Shown: positions 1 through 13,079, numbered from the stretch's first letter. The stretch is DNA of 64,000 bases from Paramecium tetraurelia (GCF_000165425.1 NW_001799177.1:1-64000), one strand, 5' to 3'. A program made the numbers and translations. The notes: generated by a model not told the origin, from the letters alone.

Positions 1-760
1 TGAAGAAGCTTTGTAAAATTATGATTCAGCAATTGAGAAAAATCCAGAAAATTCTGACTTATATTATAATAAAGGTACTATTAACTATTTTACATTTCTT
101 AGCTATTACATTAGATATAATGAACAGATTTGAAGAAGCTTTGTAAAATTATGATTCAGCAATTGAGAAAAATCCAGAAAATTCTGAATTTTATAAAGGC
201 AAAGGTACTATTAACTATTTTACATTTCTTAGCTATTACATTAGATCATATGAATAGATTTGAAGAAGCTTTGTAAAATTATGATTCAGCAATTGAGAAA
301 AATCCAGAAAATTCTGAATTTTATAAAGGCAAAGGTACTATTAACTATTTTACATTTCTTAGCTATTACATTAGATCATATGAATAGATTTGAAGAAGCT
401 TTGTAAAATTATGATTCAGCAATTGAGAAAAATCCAGAAAATTCTGAATTTTATAAAGGCAAAGGTACTATTAACTATTTTACATTTCTTAGCTATTACA
501 TTAGATCATATGAATAGATTTGAAGAAGCTTTGTAAAATTATGATTCAGCAATTGAGAAAAATCCTCAAAATTCTGACTTATATTATAATAAAGGTACTA
601 TTAACTATTTTATATTTCTTAGCTATTACATTAGATCATATGAATAGATTTGAAGAAGCTTTGTAAAATTATGATTCAGCGATTGAGAAAAATCCAGAAA
701 ATTCTGAAATATATAAAGAAAAAGGTATATTTAAGTATTTCTGATTTCCTAGCCATGACG
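1..760 (+). repeat. Tandem 130-bp exon-plus-intron TPR units
   Basis: Six nearly identical 130-bp units begin at 1, 131, 261, 391, 521 and 651 (anchor tgaagaagctttgtaaaa). Each holds one 102-nt TPR exon and one 28-nt intron. The intron sequence is identical, or differs by one base, in five consecutive copies. The units are therefore recent duplications, or are homogenised by gene conversion. Confidence 0.95.
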
Positions 761-2937
761 TTATATATAATGAATAGATTTGAAGATGCTTTGGAACATT
801 TTAATTCTGCACTTTAGATAAATCCTGAAGAAACCAGATATTATATTGGCAAAGGTATAATTCAAATTGTATCAAATGTTTTAGCTAATGTTCTAAGTGA
901 GATGAATAGATTTATGGAAGCTTTGAGGAATTTTGATTTGGCCATTTCTAAAAATTCAGAAGATTCTACATATTACTTCTACAAAGGTAGAATACATCTT
1001 ATTTGATTTTTCAGCAATGACTCTATGCAAGATGATTAGATTAGAAGAAGCCTTACAGAATTATGATTTAGCAATTTCAAAAAATCCAGAAGAATCACAG
1101 TATTATAATTACAAAGGTTTAATTAATAACATATGATTACTTAGCGGTTACCCTAATTAAAATGAACAGATTAAGAGAAGCATTAGAAAACTTTGAAGTA
1201 GCAATTTAGAAAAATCCAGAAGATTCTAAGTGTTACGCAGGCAAAGGTAGATATATACTATTATGATTTTCTAGCTCAAACTCTACATAAAATGAAAAGA
1301 TTAGATGAAGCCTTAGAAAATTATAATTTAGCAATTTAGAAAAATCCAGAAGATTCTTAGTTTTATAATAATATAGGTACAATTGACAATTTTTGATTTT
1401 ATAGCTATTATTCTAAGTGAAATGAACAAATTAACAGAATCGCTAAAATATTTTGAATTAGCAGGATCAAAAAATACCAAAGATTTAATATATTATTTCA
1501 ACAAAGGTAATCCAATGTTTCTGATTTTACAGCTAATACTCTACTTAAAATGAACAAATTGGAAGAAGCTTTGTAAAATATGGAATTAGCAATTTAAGAA
1601 GATCCAGAAGATTCTATTTGCTATAATGGAAAAGGTATAATTAACAATGCTTGATTTCATAGCTGTTATTCTAAGTTAAATGAAAAAATTAGAAGAAGCT
1701 TTGGAATATTATGAATATGCAATTTAGAAAAGTCCTAATGATTCAAATTATTACTTTAATAAAGGTAGAATTAATTATGTAAGATTTTCTAGCTGATGTT
1801 CTACATTAATTGAAAAGATATGAAGAGGCTTTGAAATATTATGATTTAGCAATTAAACGAAATCCTGATGAACATTATTTCTTTAACAAAGGTAAAATTA
1901 ATAATGGATGATTTTTAAGCAAATACCCTAATCTAAATGAACAGATTGGAAGATGCTTTAGAAAATTTTAATTATGCAATTTAGAAAAATCCTGAAAGTT
2001 AGCAAAATTACATAAAAAAAGGTATAATTAATAATGGAAGATTTTTAGCTCATATTCTATTTATATTGAAAAGATATGAAGAAGCATTGAAATATTTTGA
2101 TTCTGCAATTTAGAAAAATCCTGATGATTCAAAGTATTACTGTGACAAAGGTATCATTCAAAAAGCTTAACTTTTTAGCTACGACTTTATATGAAATGAA
2201 GAGATTTTAAGAAGCTTTGAAAAATTTTGATTTAGCCATCGCCAAAAATCCAGAAGATTCAACGTTTTACTTCAGAAAAGGTTAACTATAAAAATTTATA
2301 ATTTTTTTCAGCAAATACTTTAATTGAAATGAAGAACTTTGAAGTAGCTTTGAAATATTTTAATTTAGCCATTTAGAGAAATCCTGATGATTCAAAGTAT
2401 TACTTTAACAAAGGTAATACCCATAATGGATGATTATTTAGCTACTACTTTAATTTAAATCAACAGATTTGAGGAGGCTTGGAAAAATTTTCATTATGCA
2501 ATATAAAAGAATCCTGATGATTCAATGATTTAAGATCTAATTCATAAAGTATGATTTTTAGCTCAAATTTTAATGAAGATGAATAAATTTTAAGAAGAAT
2601 TTAAAATTTAAATGAAAACCAATCCAATAATCCAAGCTTATACATTAAATTCCTTCAATCAATTTTAGGAGGCGTTAAAATTTGTCAATTTTAGAAATCG
2701 GAATTCTAATATGGCTGATGATAATGAACTAAAAGGTATATCACCATTTTTTAAGTTATAGCAAACATATTAAAATCCATGATTAAGATTATGGAAGTAC
2801 TTAAGTTTATTGATGAGTTAATTAATAGAATTGAGAGTTCTAAATACTATACAGAAAAAGGTAATTCTAACTTAATTAATAAAATTTCAGCTGGCATGTA
2901 AAACAAAAAGAACAATGAACCATAAAACTACAAATGA
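1..2937 (+). CDS. TPR-repeat protein, 5' end outside the window
   Basis: This is the C-terminal part of a long tetratricopeptide-repeat protein, probably a protein-binding scaffold. About 21 repeats are visible. Each is 34 residues, with pattern A-x-T-L-x-x-M-N-R-F-E-E-A-L-x-N-Y-D-x-A-I and then K-N-P-E-x-S-x-x-Y-x-x-K. Every repeat is split after the first base of its first codon by an intron of about 28 nt (first one at 75-102), so one TPR equals one 102-nt exon plus one intron. The first six units are nearly identical; later units diverge and the last few are degenerate (after ~2520). The final exon ends with residues Q-N-Y-K and TGA at 2935-2937. The frame is open from base 1, so the start lies upstream. 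The partner proteins and the cellular role are unknown. Confidence 0.85.
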
Positions 2938-3227
2938 AATTATAATGAAAAATAAATAATGAATTTATTAACCGAGTGATTATATTATTTTCAAATTAGC
3001 TTTCATCTATTATTTATGTGTCGTTGGAAAGAATCATCAGAATTATATAAAATATTCCAATAAATTTATCAAAATTAGGAATTTCTGAATAAAATATAGA
3101 GTTCATATATAAAAGTATTTTTAGGGAATATTTTAATTTGCTAATATTAATTAACGCTATAGTCAATGATTGAAATATATATGAAAAGCAATATAAATAT
3201 ATTCATCATTAGAAAATAACAGATATT

Positions 3228-3506
3228 TCATCTACTCGAATACTATAGCTTTATATGGTAAGGATTATCCCCAATTATATAATAAGAAGAATTGATGGCT
3301 TGGGCATAACTTTTACACTGTTTAATTATTATTCTTAGATAAATTCTCACTATTGGGTATTAACAGATAACATTCAAGAACAATCTGCACACTAAAACAG
3401 CCTAAAATATCCATCCCCAATGGGTTTTTAGAGTTTTGTATTAAAGCTCTTCTCTCAAAATTTCACTTTTGTTCTTTTTTTTTTAAGCTTTAGTCAAATT
3501 TGACAT
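3228..3506 (-). CDS. Short unassigned ORF, doubtful
   Basis: A 92-codon frame opens with ATG at 3506 and closes with TGA at 3228-3230. The N-terminus is basic (MSNLTKAQKKKNKSEIL) and the middle is hydrophobic and aromatic (HWGWIFQAVL). No family is recognised. With a single stop codon, chance ORFs of this size are possible in AT-rich DNA, so this may be a relic or noise. The rest of 2938-4442 shows nothing convincing: it is AT-rich with short frames only. Confidence 0.2.
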
Positions 3507-4442
3507 TCATTTTTAATTTCCCTAAGTTTAAATAGTTATTACTCATAATCCAAAATTGTGTAAAGTGTTTAAAAATCCGGTTCTCTATCATATTTTTGAC
3601 TCTCCAATTAACCTTTCAATCAGATCAAACCCTTCTTCATTTTCATACACTGTGTAAGAAAATATTATTAATCTTCTGTATTAGATAAACCTACATTGAT
3701 CTTGAAAAAAACGTTCTCTAGTAAACCTTTTCTTTTTGACGTAATTTTTCAAAAGTGTTCCAATTTAGGCTGAATTTGATTCGTAAATTTCGATCTAAAA
3801 TACTTGAAATAACTTACATGTAATTATGCGGTCGCTGTAGTCAGGTTAAAATTGTTCTCATTTCTTTACACTCTAAAAAAAGTGAGTACCATAATTTGAT
3901 TTTCTATTTTAGTCTATTTTCGTCTAACGTAAAATAAAAGATTTATAAGTAGTTAAGCTAGATAATCTTATTTTAGTTTATATTTCTATAGTTTTGCAAA
4001 AATTGTGTATTGACAACAGCTAATTCTATTATATTTCTAAAAATGACTATGTAAATTAAAGATATACAAAATTTTCAGATATTAATAAAGACTAATAATT
4101 GAAAATCTATTAATTTAAATAAAAAATTGTATTTATAGTATTTATCCTATTAGAGTTCATTTTATTAATTTAACAGTATTGACCAATATTTGATTCTCTA
4201 ATATAAGTAGTAAACTATCTAATTGTAGATGGGTATTTGGGTTTTAAAATCTAATTTTTAATTATTCCATTTCACTAAGTATAAACCAAAATTTCTATAT
4301 CTAATTTGCAAATAAAAAGAAAACGATATTTATTTTTATTCTAAATTTAATTGGAATCTATGTCCTCTAATTCAACGTCGTTATAGACAATTATAATTCA
4401 TTTATAAAATTTATATTTTTTATATTAGAGTAAAATTAAGTT

Positions 4443-6937
4443 ATGGATTTTGATTTAACAAGGTTTGAATTTATATCTTAAGAGCCTTATATTAAGCATA
4501 ATAATAGAACGTTTTTTAAGTTGAGAGAGAAAAAAAATTAATCAAAGGTAAAAATGTTGTTTTAAATTATTAGATATTTACATTCTTGATAATTGATGGG
4601 GTTAGCGAAGATAATTTAATGAAAAATCACATACATTGTTAAGGAAGAACTGAAGGAATAGTGAAAATAAAAGGACATAAAAACTTGGACTTTTAAGATT
4701 AATTTGGGATTAAAGTTTGCCGATAAGGATACCTCTTAGAGGAAATCTCATAAAGTCTTTTCTAAGTAGCATAAATCGAAAAAATAAATGAAATTATCAT
4801 CTCTTAACTATTGCTTGAAGTTGTAACAATTTTAGCTGATTTGCAAGAGGAAGAAATTGCATTACCATACATAACACCTGATCAAATAATGAGAATGAAG
4901 GATGGGAGATTTAAATTATTTGATGTTAATCATGCCATTAGTGTTATAGGAATGGACAGCAGTGTTTAAAGAGAAATTAAAAGTGATATTAATTACATGG
5001 ATCCTGATACATTTGCTGCTTCAATATCAGGTTAAATTTCAACTCTTCAAAATTATTTTAAATCAGTTGTTTATTCTTTTGGATTGATCATCTTGGAATT
5101 TAATTGCTAATAGTAAGAATTATATAATCAACATAGATTTTCAAATCACAGAAAAACAGAAGAACAAATTGCCTTCATGTTAGAACAATTAAGCATTATG
5201 AATCCAAATATTTCAGACTTAGTTAATTAGATGGTCTAATCTTCAAAAAATAAGAGACCTAATTGCAAAGAAGTGTATGACCATATGATAGAAATCAAAA
5301 ATGCAATAGAAAATAAAGTAGAAATTTAGATGGGATAAGAATTCAATTAGTAGCAAGATAATACTTTTAATTGGACTAAACAATTTACAGTTTCATAACC
5401 AATTAATGAAAATTTCTTTTCATAAGAATAATTTGGAGAAACAAATAAACAAATTTAACATCAATAGGTTTAACGTTTTTAGGATAGCTTGGCTTATAGT
5501 GATAATTGCTAAACAATGTAATTTGTTTAAAGTGGTATCAAATTACCAGAAAATCTGAGGAATTAAATAAAGCAATGGTAGGAACGACAATAACAAATTT
5601 AATCACAATAAGACTTTACTTTGAGATAGGATGAGCCTACTAGTAATCATTTAGAAAGCTCAGATGAAATAGAATAAAATTTTTATAATTAAATGACATT
5701 TGCATAATTGGTGGAGATACTCAACAGATTTCCATTGATTAAACAAATAAATGAGAATGATTTGATGATAAATGAGTAATAGTTAATTTATATCTAGCGA
5801 ATACAATATAGATGAGCAATAAAATATATTTAGATGCACCTATCAAAATTAAGAGAAGGTGGTTAAGATATATCGAAACAAACCAGCTTCTCATATCTTC
5901 TAATTACTCAACAACATCAATCACATTTAAAAATTAAAAATTTACGGTTTATGTATCTACGAAGGATATTATTTGTAAGAATCTGAAAATGGATCTTGTT
6001 TAGGAACTCTTTATCTTATAACACAATAAATGAACTGTGATTTAGAAAGAGCCTTGGCTATTCCATAAATACACTAAAAAAAATAGAAAGAATAAGTAAT
6101 TTTGAACATATCTCTATTTCTCAAAGCATATAATGAACACTTTACTCATGGAAATCTGAAACCTTCAAATATTTTATTAGGTAAGTTATTTATTAAGAAG
6201 TAGATAATTCATTGAACATTTATGTTACAGATTATGGCTTAAGTGAAGTAAAAGGAGAATTAGATGATCAGCTCTATAGTAGTAAACCATCTTGTGTTTA
6301 TTCCCCTCCAGAAAAAACATTAAGGAACACATTATCTAACACATCAGATGTTTGGAGTTTTGGAATCATAATTAGTGATATTCTTACAGGATAAAAAATG
6401 AACAACACTATCATCTAAAAATTAGGAATGAAGGACCATACTTATCAAGGGCACTTATCAGTAGATAAATTAGATTTTTTTCCTGCAACTGAATAAAACA
6501 ATAAAATGAAAAATCTTCTCAAATAAATGACACTGTATAATTGTGAAAAGAGAATTACAAGTGATTTGGTCCACAATGAACTTAAAATTATCTTCCAATG
6601 GACAGATTAATCAAATTTCAAGAGCAATAATACCAATAATTTTTACCCTGGAAACAAAATTTCATAATCAAATATATAGAAAAATAATTATGTATAACCT
6701 TAGCCATAGCTATATTCTATAAATTAAAATTAATAAAGCCCATCCTTTACTAGTATTAAATAGACTATTTAATCTAATCAAAATAAAATCCACAGAAACA
6801 CTGGATTATCCCATAAAATTCCACCTCCCTCTGCTAGGTAATAAAGATTTGATAAATCTGGTGGTGAGTTTTACATATAAGGAAAGACAGTTAATTTATA
6901 ACCACAAGATGGAGGAAAACAAAAAAAATCATAATGA
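4443..6937 (+). CDS. Protein with two tandem degenerate kinase domains
   Basis: About 807 residues after removing introns at 4548-4573 (26 nt), 5776-5797 (22 nt) and 6181-6203 (23 nt). The first kinase-like domain has DGRFKLFDVNHA where DFG is expected, YMDPDTF in the APE position, and VVYSFGLIILE (subdomain IX), but no HRD. The second has EKVVKIYR (subdomain II lysine), HGNLKPSNILLD (HGN instead of HRD), DYG in place of DFG, YSPPEKT and SDVWSFGIII. Both domains lack the catalytic Asp of HRD, so this is probably a double pseudokinase acting as a scaffold or regulator. A glutamine-rich linker separates the domains, and the C-terminus is rich in Q, N and S. Without the 22-nt intron the locus would look like two overlapping genes. 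Confidence 0.75.
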
Positions 6938-7039
6938 TATAATTACTTTAAAAAATAATTTTTAGAATACAGCAGACAATATTTACATATCTTAATATCA
7001 ATCTTGACTGTTTAAACGATACATAAATTAACAATCGTT

Positions 7040-7280
7040 CTATCCAATTGTGGCTCTAAATTATTAACTTATTATAGTTTTAAATCAGATTCTACCTTCA
7101 TCATAGATCTTCTTCCAACATATGTGATTCTCTGAAAACGTATCAAATTCAACATCCATACTAAAAGTTTAAATATTATGAAGAAGTGATTTCTTTAGAA
7201 ATAATTGATACAAAAATATTCATTTTTTCAATAATTTGCCCTTTCACTTTCCCTTCAATCTGTTTATCAATTTTCAACAT
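7040..7280 (-). pseudogene. Possible gene relic in an intergenic gap
   Basis: On the minus strand a frame starting MLKIDKQIEGKVKGQIIEKM breaks at TGA. A second protein-like piece, MDVEFDTFSENHICWKKIYD, follows in another frame. Composition is protein-like in both pieces but no intron joins them and no family is recognised. It may be the tail of a decayed gene. The remainder of 6938-7405 shows nothing. Confidence 0.25.
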
Positions 7281-7405
7281 ATAGTTACTTATGTTGTTAA
7301 ATAAAACACAGAGAAATCTCAATCAATTGCAGCAATATAAGATTATTTATCAATTAATTTTTAATTTAAAATTCGCAATCTAAGTATTTGATAAGATTTA
7401 ATAAT

Positions 7406-8537
7406 ATGTTAAATAAAATATTTATTAGAGCATATTTTTAGACTGTTAAAGCAGTGCGATTCACTTTCGACGAGATATAAAACTGTAGCAGCAATTTAAA
7501 TGCAAAAATTGAAGAGGCCTATGGATCACATGGATTAGGACTTGCAATTGTTAGTGGAATCCCTAACTATTCAAAAATGAGACTAGAACTATTACCTTTG
7601 GCATAGAAATTGGCTATTCAACCAAAAGAATATTTAAAAAGTCTTGAAAGGCCAGAAGCATTTCATTCAAAAGGTTGGAGTTGTGGTGTTGAATAAGTAA
7701 AGGAAAAAATAATAAATTTAGTTTAAAGGCAAATTTGATAAATCAAAAGGGTCTTTTTATAATAATCCAAATTATGATACACCTCATGATTTAGGGAAGG
7801 AATATGAGCATTTAATTAAAAAGGGCAGTCTCATAAGGTTGGACAATGTATGGCCAAATAGAATCCCAGAATTAGAAGGGGCATTTAAGAACCTTGGGAG
7901 ATTGATGGTAGATACAGGAGCTTTGTTATCTTATCATATTGATAAATACATCTATTCAAAGTGTAATACTTATGAAATGGGAAAATTATACAGATATATT
8001 AGATCCGGTGATTCTCATGTTGGAAGATTGTTGCATTATTTTGATGGGCCAAATACTGACGAATGGTGTGGATGGCATAATGATCATAGTGCCCTGACAG
8101 CTCTAACTTGTCCTATATATATGCACAATGATAAAATTGTAGATTATACAGATAAAGAAGGAGGTTTGTTAGCTAAAAATAGATATGCAGAAATAATGAA
8201 AGTAGGAATGGACCCAGATTGCTTGGCATTTTAAATTGGAGAAACAGCATAGATAGTGTCAGGAGGAATAGTTGAAGCCACACCTCATTGCGTAAAATCA
8301 GTTTTAATTAAATAGGTTGTTAAGAGTGATGAAACTGTAAGAAGGTAATTGAACAGAAATACTTTTGCTGTATTTATGGGTCCATTGTTTAATGAAGTTT
8401 TAAATGTTCCAAAGGGGATCGACAAAAATAAAGCATTGAATAAGCCAGCCTATAACATTCCATCTCTCTTAGGAAGATGGGATGAAAACATGACATTCTT
8501 GGAGTATAGCGCCAATAGTTTTAAAGCTTATTCTTGA
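7406..8537 (+). CDS. 2-oxoglutarate/Fe(II) oxygenase, IPNS-like
   Basis: About 368 residues after removing one 25-nt intron (near 7697-7721). The C-terminal half shows the Fe(II) site of the isopenicillin-N-synthase/2OG oxygenase superfamily: HND in CGWHNDHSALTALT supplies the first His and Asp, and TPHCVKS supplies the distal His. RNTFAVFMGP follows, with an Arg where 2OG is usually bound. The substrate is unknown; such enzymes hydroxylate or oxidise small molecules. The N-terminus (MLNKIFIRAYFQTVKAVRF) is basic and lacks acidic residues, which suggests mitochondrial import. The start is the first ATG of the open frame. The stop TGA is at 8535-8537. Confidence 0.75.
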
Positions 8538-8774
8538 AATTAGAAGAATGTTTAGCATAAATATTATATATAATTATTTTTTCAATATTTAGTTTGCCTT
8601 GCATTATTGTATATAAGAAAAACTTAATTGTTGATTCAAAATCTTAATTTTTATTAAAATTATTGTGGTCTGCCTAAAGATAATTTAACTAAAACCATAA
8701 AAAATAGTATCATCATTTAAATCATGTATAGTATAGAAATTCAGCTTCAAAAAATTAAATACGTCATCACTAAT

Positions 8775-9270
8775 TGTTAACTTCTATATTAAATGTCAAT
8801 TAGATATTAATTCATGAATTATCCAAAAAATTCATTCTTAATTCTAAAGGCCTAAAACAAAAGTCAATCAACTACTCTACACCTAATCGTTTATAATCAC
8901 TGCATTTATTAAAGAATTTTTAAGAAATTTAGAATAGCAATTGTCAAAAGCCAGATTTAATGGAGAATTTTAATAGTTTATAAATTGTTGAGAATGTTAA
9001 TCAAAAATTCATATATTTAATCTTCATTTCTCAAGAAAAAATAAAACATATCGTCATACGCTTCAATGATTTGAACTCTTACTCAAATTAAAGGTTGTAA
9101 TCACATATTTATAATTAATATAAAAATCATTTTAATCAGCAAAGAAGGATTAGAATCAGGATAAGGTTCATAACTTCGAATATATTCAAGAGGAATTTAA
9201 ATGAAAAACAATGAAAAGGAATCACAGTTATCAATATTGATCTTACAATAATTTCTTTTGATGAATTACT
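8775..9270 (+). pseudogene. Decayed protein-coding relic
   Basis: Three short frames with protein-like composition follow one another in different phases. They include FIITAFIKEFLRNLEQQL and KARFNGEFQQFINC (ending in TGA near 8989), MENFNSLQIVENVNQKF, and DKVHNFEYIQEEFK. No intron of normal size joins them. This looks like a frameshifted remnant of a gene, family unknown. The rest of 8538-9585 (including ~9270-9585) shows nothing but AT-rich spacer. Confidence 0.35.
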
Positions 9271-9585
9271 TATTCTGAAATGAGATTTCTTATGAAATAT
9301 ATTTTATTAAAATTATTCAAAATTGATTCCAATATTCATTGTAGGGATTTAATTGAACATTAAGTGCACTCTAAGTAATGGTATGATTAAATCCCCCATT
9401 TAATGAGAGCCAATATTTCATAAAATATCGTACAACAAATCAATTTTAATATTCAATTTATGTATATATATATTATTCCATATTTTACATCCTTGTATTT
9501 AGATATTCTTTATAGTCAGAAAGAATCAAAATTTAAGTGATGATATAAATCAAATTTTCTAAATATTTTTTATTTTCATATCCAA

Positions 9586-12500
9586 ATGTCAAAAAAATCT
9601 ACTCAAGTTATGATAAAAAGCATAATAATAAGTGAGGCAAGAGGGAAATTCAAAAAATGTCAAATTTGTTAGAAAGAATTTGGAATTTTTCATAAAGAAC
9701 ACCAATGCAAAAGGTTAGAAAAATAATCTCAATTTTAGGTGCCGAAGAGCAGTTTGCTAGAATTGTGCAAATCATCATGGTCCTATACTAGGAGATGCTG
9801 GATTTTCCAAATAAACTCACAGAATTTGTAATACTTGTAAGGAGGAAAGCGATGCAATCAAAAAGTTTATCGAACAATACAAAATAGGTTTAGGAAAAGA
9901 TACCTTTTCAATTGATTGGCTTAAGGCATCGGGTCTAACAGTAGACATCGCTAAAAAGGTAGTACCATTTTTATATTTTAGGAATACGAATTTGCTTAAA
10001 AAGAGAATGACAAGGCAAAGGATAAAGGAGAGTTCTTGAAAATGAAATAAGAATTACAATTGGCGATGATTGACTTTTGGCTTAATCTAAATTATTCTTT
10101 GAGGGAATTTTTGTTTTATTTATTGAAGGATCTCGAATTAGATTAATTACAATAACAAATATGTCGAGTTTTGGGAGCTATTCTGTTATAATATCCAGAA
10201 ATCGGATATGGCCCAGACTAAGTTATATTAACAATATTTTTATTGTGTTTCTGTTCTGAAGCATCAGCATACACAATCTTAACAATATTGTACTCGGACA
10301 TTATTCCTTCTTATTTGTACCCATTGAATTTAAGAAAAACACCCTATGACTATCAACATGAAATCGACTAAGTCCTTTAGGTACTGGAGTAAGGATTTAA
10401 AATTAAATCATCAGAAATATAAAACATCAAACCATTTGTTAGAACTAGAATCTCAAGATATGTCCTTCCTTTGGGAATTAACTTTTATTAATTTTAGACA
10501 TCTTTCTATATGATTAATCAAATATTATTTGGTACAAAGACTGGATATGACAATTTTATCAAATGTATAGCTGTCAGCTATTATTAATAATTCGAAGATA
10601 TCAAAATTATGATAAATGCTCAAGATGATGCAGAGGCTTAGATTTTGAGAAATGTGAAATCAACTCAATGTGAGAAAGATTTTCTCCTCACTAAAGTAAT
10701 AATATTTCTACCTCACAAACGAGTGACTTAAAGCGTTGTCATACAGAGATCAAATGAAAAAAAAACATCAAATTAAATATAGCCAGAGCATAATAGGGAT
10801 GTTAAGGTTGAAATTTAAATTAAGACAGATAATAGCATGACCGAGTATGCGGCTGTTTAAGATAAAAGCTTTTAGGAATTGAGAAGAAAATCAGTTGAAG
10901 TAAAAGCAACACCAGAGGCTGATGAAGAAAAAACAAATCTCAAATAATATATCGAAAAAATAGAAGAAACATTAATGTTAAAACATAAATTAGTCACAGA
11001 ATTGTAGAATAGAATCAAAGAATTATAAAATTAACCTCCATAAATTAATAATACCTTAGACGTGGATAAGTAACTTATAGAAGCTAATGAATAATTAAGA
11101 AGAAGAATTTAGGAATAAGATGTTCAAATTTCATAATTAGAAGAGTAAAATAAATATTCAAATAAGCTTCAAGAAGATGCTTAAGAGATGGTAACTTCCA
11201 TTTAGCAATCAAATAAAGAATTAGAATAATAACTTGAGACTTCTTTAAGAACTAATAAGGATTTGTACCTTTAGATTAAAGATTTAAAAAATTAAAGTTC
11301 TAAACTTGAACCTCCTTCTCCTCTAACACCTTCAAGGGAAAAAAACTATTAAATCAATATTGCTTTGGTTTAAAAAAAAAACGAGGAATAATTATAGTCG
11401 AAACTGGATGAAGAGTAACAAAAAACAGTTTAATTGTAATAATAGATGAATTAATTGAATAAAGAGCTGTTGGGTTTATAATAATTAAATTAAGATAAAC
11501 TCAAGATTATTGGAAATTTAGAAGTTAGATTGATTGAATTGGATTCTACAAGAAAAGAAAATGAAAAACTCACACTTGAAATTGCAGCTCTTTTTAAAAA
11601 GATTGAACATCATGAATTAGTGATAATTTAACAACAAGAGGAGCTTGATGATTTGAAGGCTAAATATGATCATTTATTTAAATAGCATGAAATCTAAAGT
11701 GAAGAATTGGATCAAGTAAGAATAGAAAAAAGATAAAACTTAGAGGAGTACGATAGGAAGGAGAATGAATTATTACTAATCATTGAAGATTTAAAAAACA
11801 GATTGGCAGAAGTGAATAAATAATATTAAACTACTTCAGATCAATTAAATCAATGTCTAGACAATAACAACTAATTGTAGAATTTGGTCTAAGAAAAAGA
11901 TGAGACAATTAAACTACTTGAGGCAGGTATAGCTAAGGGAGTTAAGAAAATTGCTGAAATAGAAGCCAATCATCATAAATAACAGGATGATGATAGAAAA
12001 AAAATTGAAGAATTAAATCAAATTATTGAACAAAATAATAAAAAAATTAAAGATCTTGAAGATAGTATAGCAGAAAAGGATGCTAAACTTGAGGAGCACA
12101 GGAAGGAATTTAAGGCACTTAAAATCATATTTGTAAGTTTAGAGGAGAAATGGACGAAATTAGATAATGATCATAAGGATTTAAGTGGTAAGCATGAAAA
12201 ATTGATCGCAGAATGCGAAGAATGGAAAAAGAAATTTAAGGATCAAGATGGTGAACATTAAGGATTAAAGGAAAAATATAGAATAATTGTTATAGAATAT
12301 GAAAAAGTAAAAGGAAATACAAATGATAAATTGAATGAACTAAAATCTCAAAATGAAGATCTTTAAAGAAAACTTAAAGCATTAGAAGACAAACATTAAT
12401 TACTGTAAAATTAGCATCAAGCATTAATGGATAGATTGGAGAAAGAAACCTAAAACCACATCAAGAAGGTTGGAGAACTAGATTTAATAATTATAGGATT

Positions 12501-13053
12501 GGAAAAGAAGGCTCATGAATACAAGACATTAAGTGAAAATTAAAAATTAGAAATTGTTAATTTATAAGCAATTATTAAAGAATTAGAAGCTAAAATTGGC
12601 TAAACAGAAAAAGACTAACAAAATAGACATCAATTATTGCTTGTTTAAATAACTTAACATTTAGAGAAAGTGACCAAATTAGAAAATAGAAATAGCAAGC
12701 TTGAATTAGATGTTTTAGAATTAGAAAAAAAAATTTAAGAACTCATTTTGTATAATTAGGATTACAAAAATGAAATCATCAAACAAGATGAAAAGATTAC
12801 AATTTTAATTAGGGAAGGATAGACCAAAGAATCAGAAATACTAAAACTTATTGAAGTGATTGAAAGGTAGAAACTCGAATTGATTGATTACGAGAAAATT
12901 ATTAGAGAGCTAAGATAGAAAATTTAAGAACTTGAACTAATTATTGTAGAGAAGGATAAGAAAATTGTTGAGCAAGAAAAGTCAATTAAAAAACTATAAA
13001 CATTGCTTGTACAATTTAAGACATTATCAGAAGAAATGGCCTCAATAAATTGA
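9586..13053 (+). CDS. FYVE finger - TBC-like - long coiled-coil protein
   Basis: About 1139 residues after removing introns at 9714-9738 and near 9958-9980. Residues ~22-85 form a FYVE-type zinc finger with paired cysteines: CQICQKEF, CKRCRRAVCQNC, and a later CNTC. FYVE domains bind phosphatidylinositol 3-phosphate on endosomes. Residues ~150-330 resemble a TBC/RabGAP-like helical domain (FWLNLNYSLREFLFYLL, LTIFLLCFCSEASAYTIL); this part of the call is weaker. From residue ~370 to the end there is a very long coiled coil rich in E, K, L and Q. A role in endosome tethering or Rab regulation is inferred. The start ATG lies just ahead of the finger. The stop is TGA at 13051-13053. A decayed copy lies directly downstream. 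Confidence 0.75.
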
Positions 13054-13079
13054 AGTTATTTACAATATAAAATAAATTA

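Noticed and set aside
75-102. The 28-bp segments could be unexcised internal eliminated sequences (IES)
   Set aside because: They begin with GTA and end with TAG, and their removal joins TPR codons exactly. They lack flanking TA direct repeats with IES-type ends.
1-760. CRISPR-like regular repeats
   Set aside because: The 130-bp units code for TPR repeats joined by introns, and there are no short repeats with unique spacers.
5772-5815. Two overlapping kinase genes, the second starting at ATG 5772
   Set aside because: A canonical 22-nt intron at 5776-5797 joins both frames into one protein, which is much more likely.
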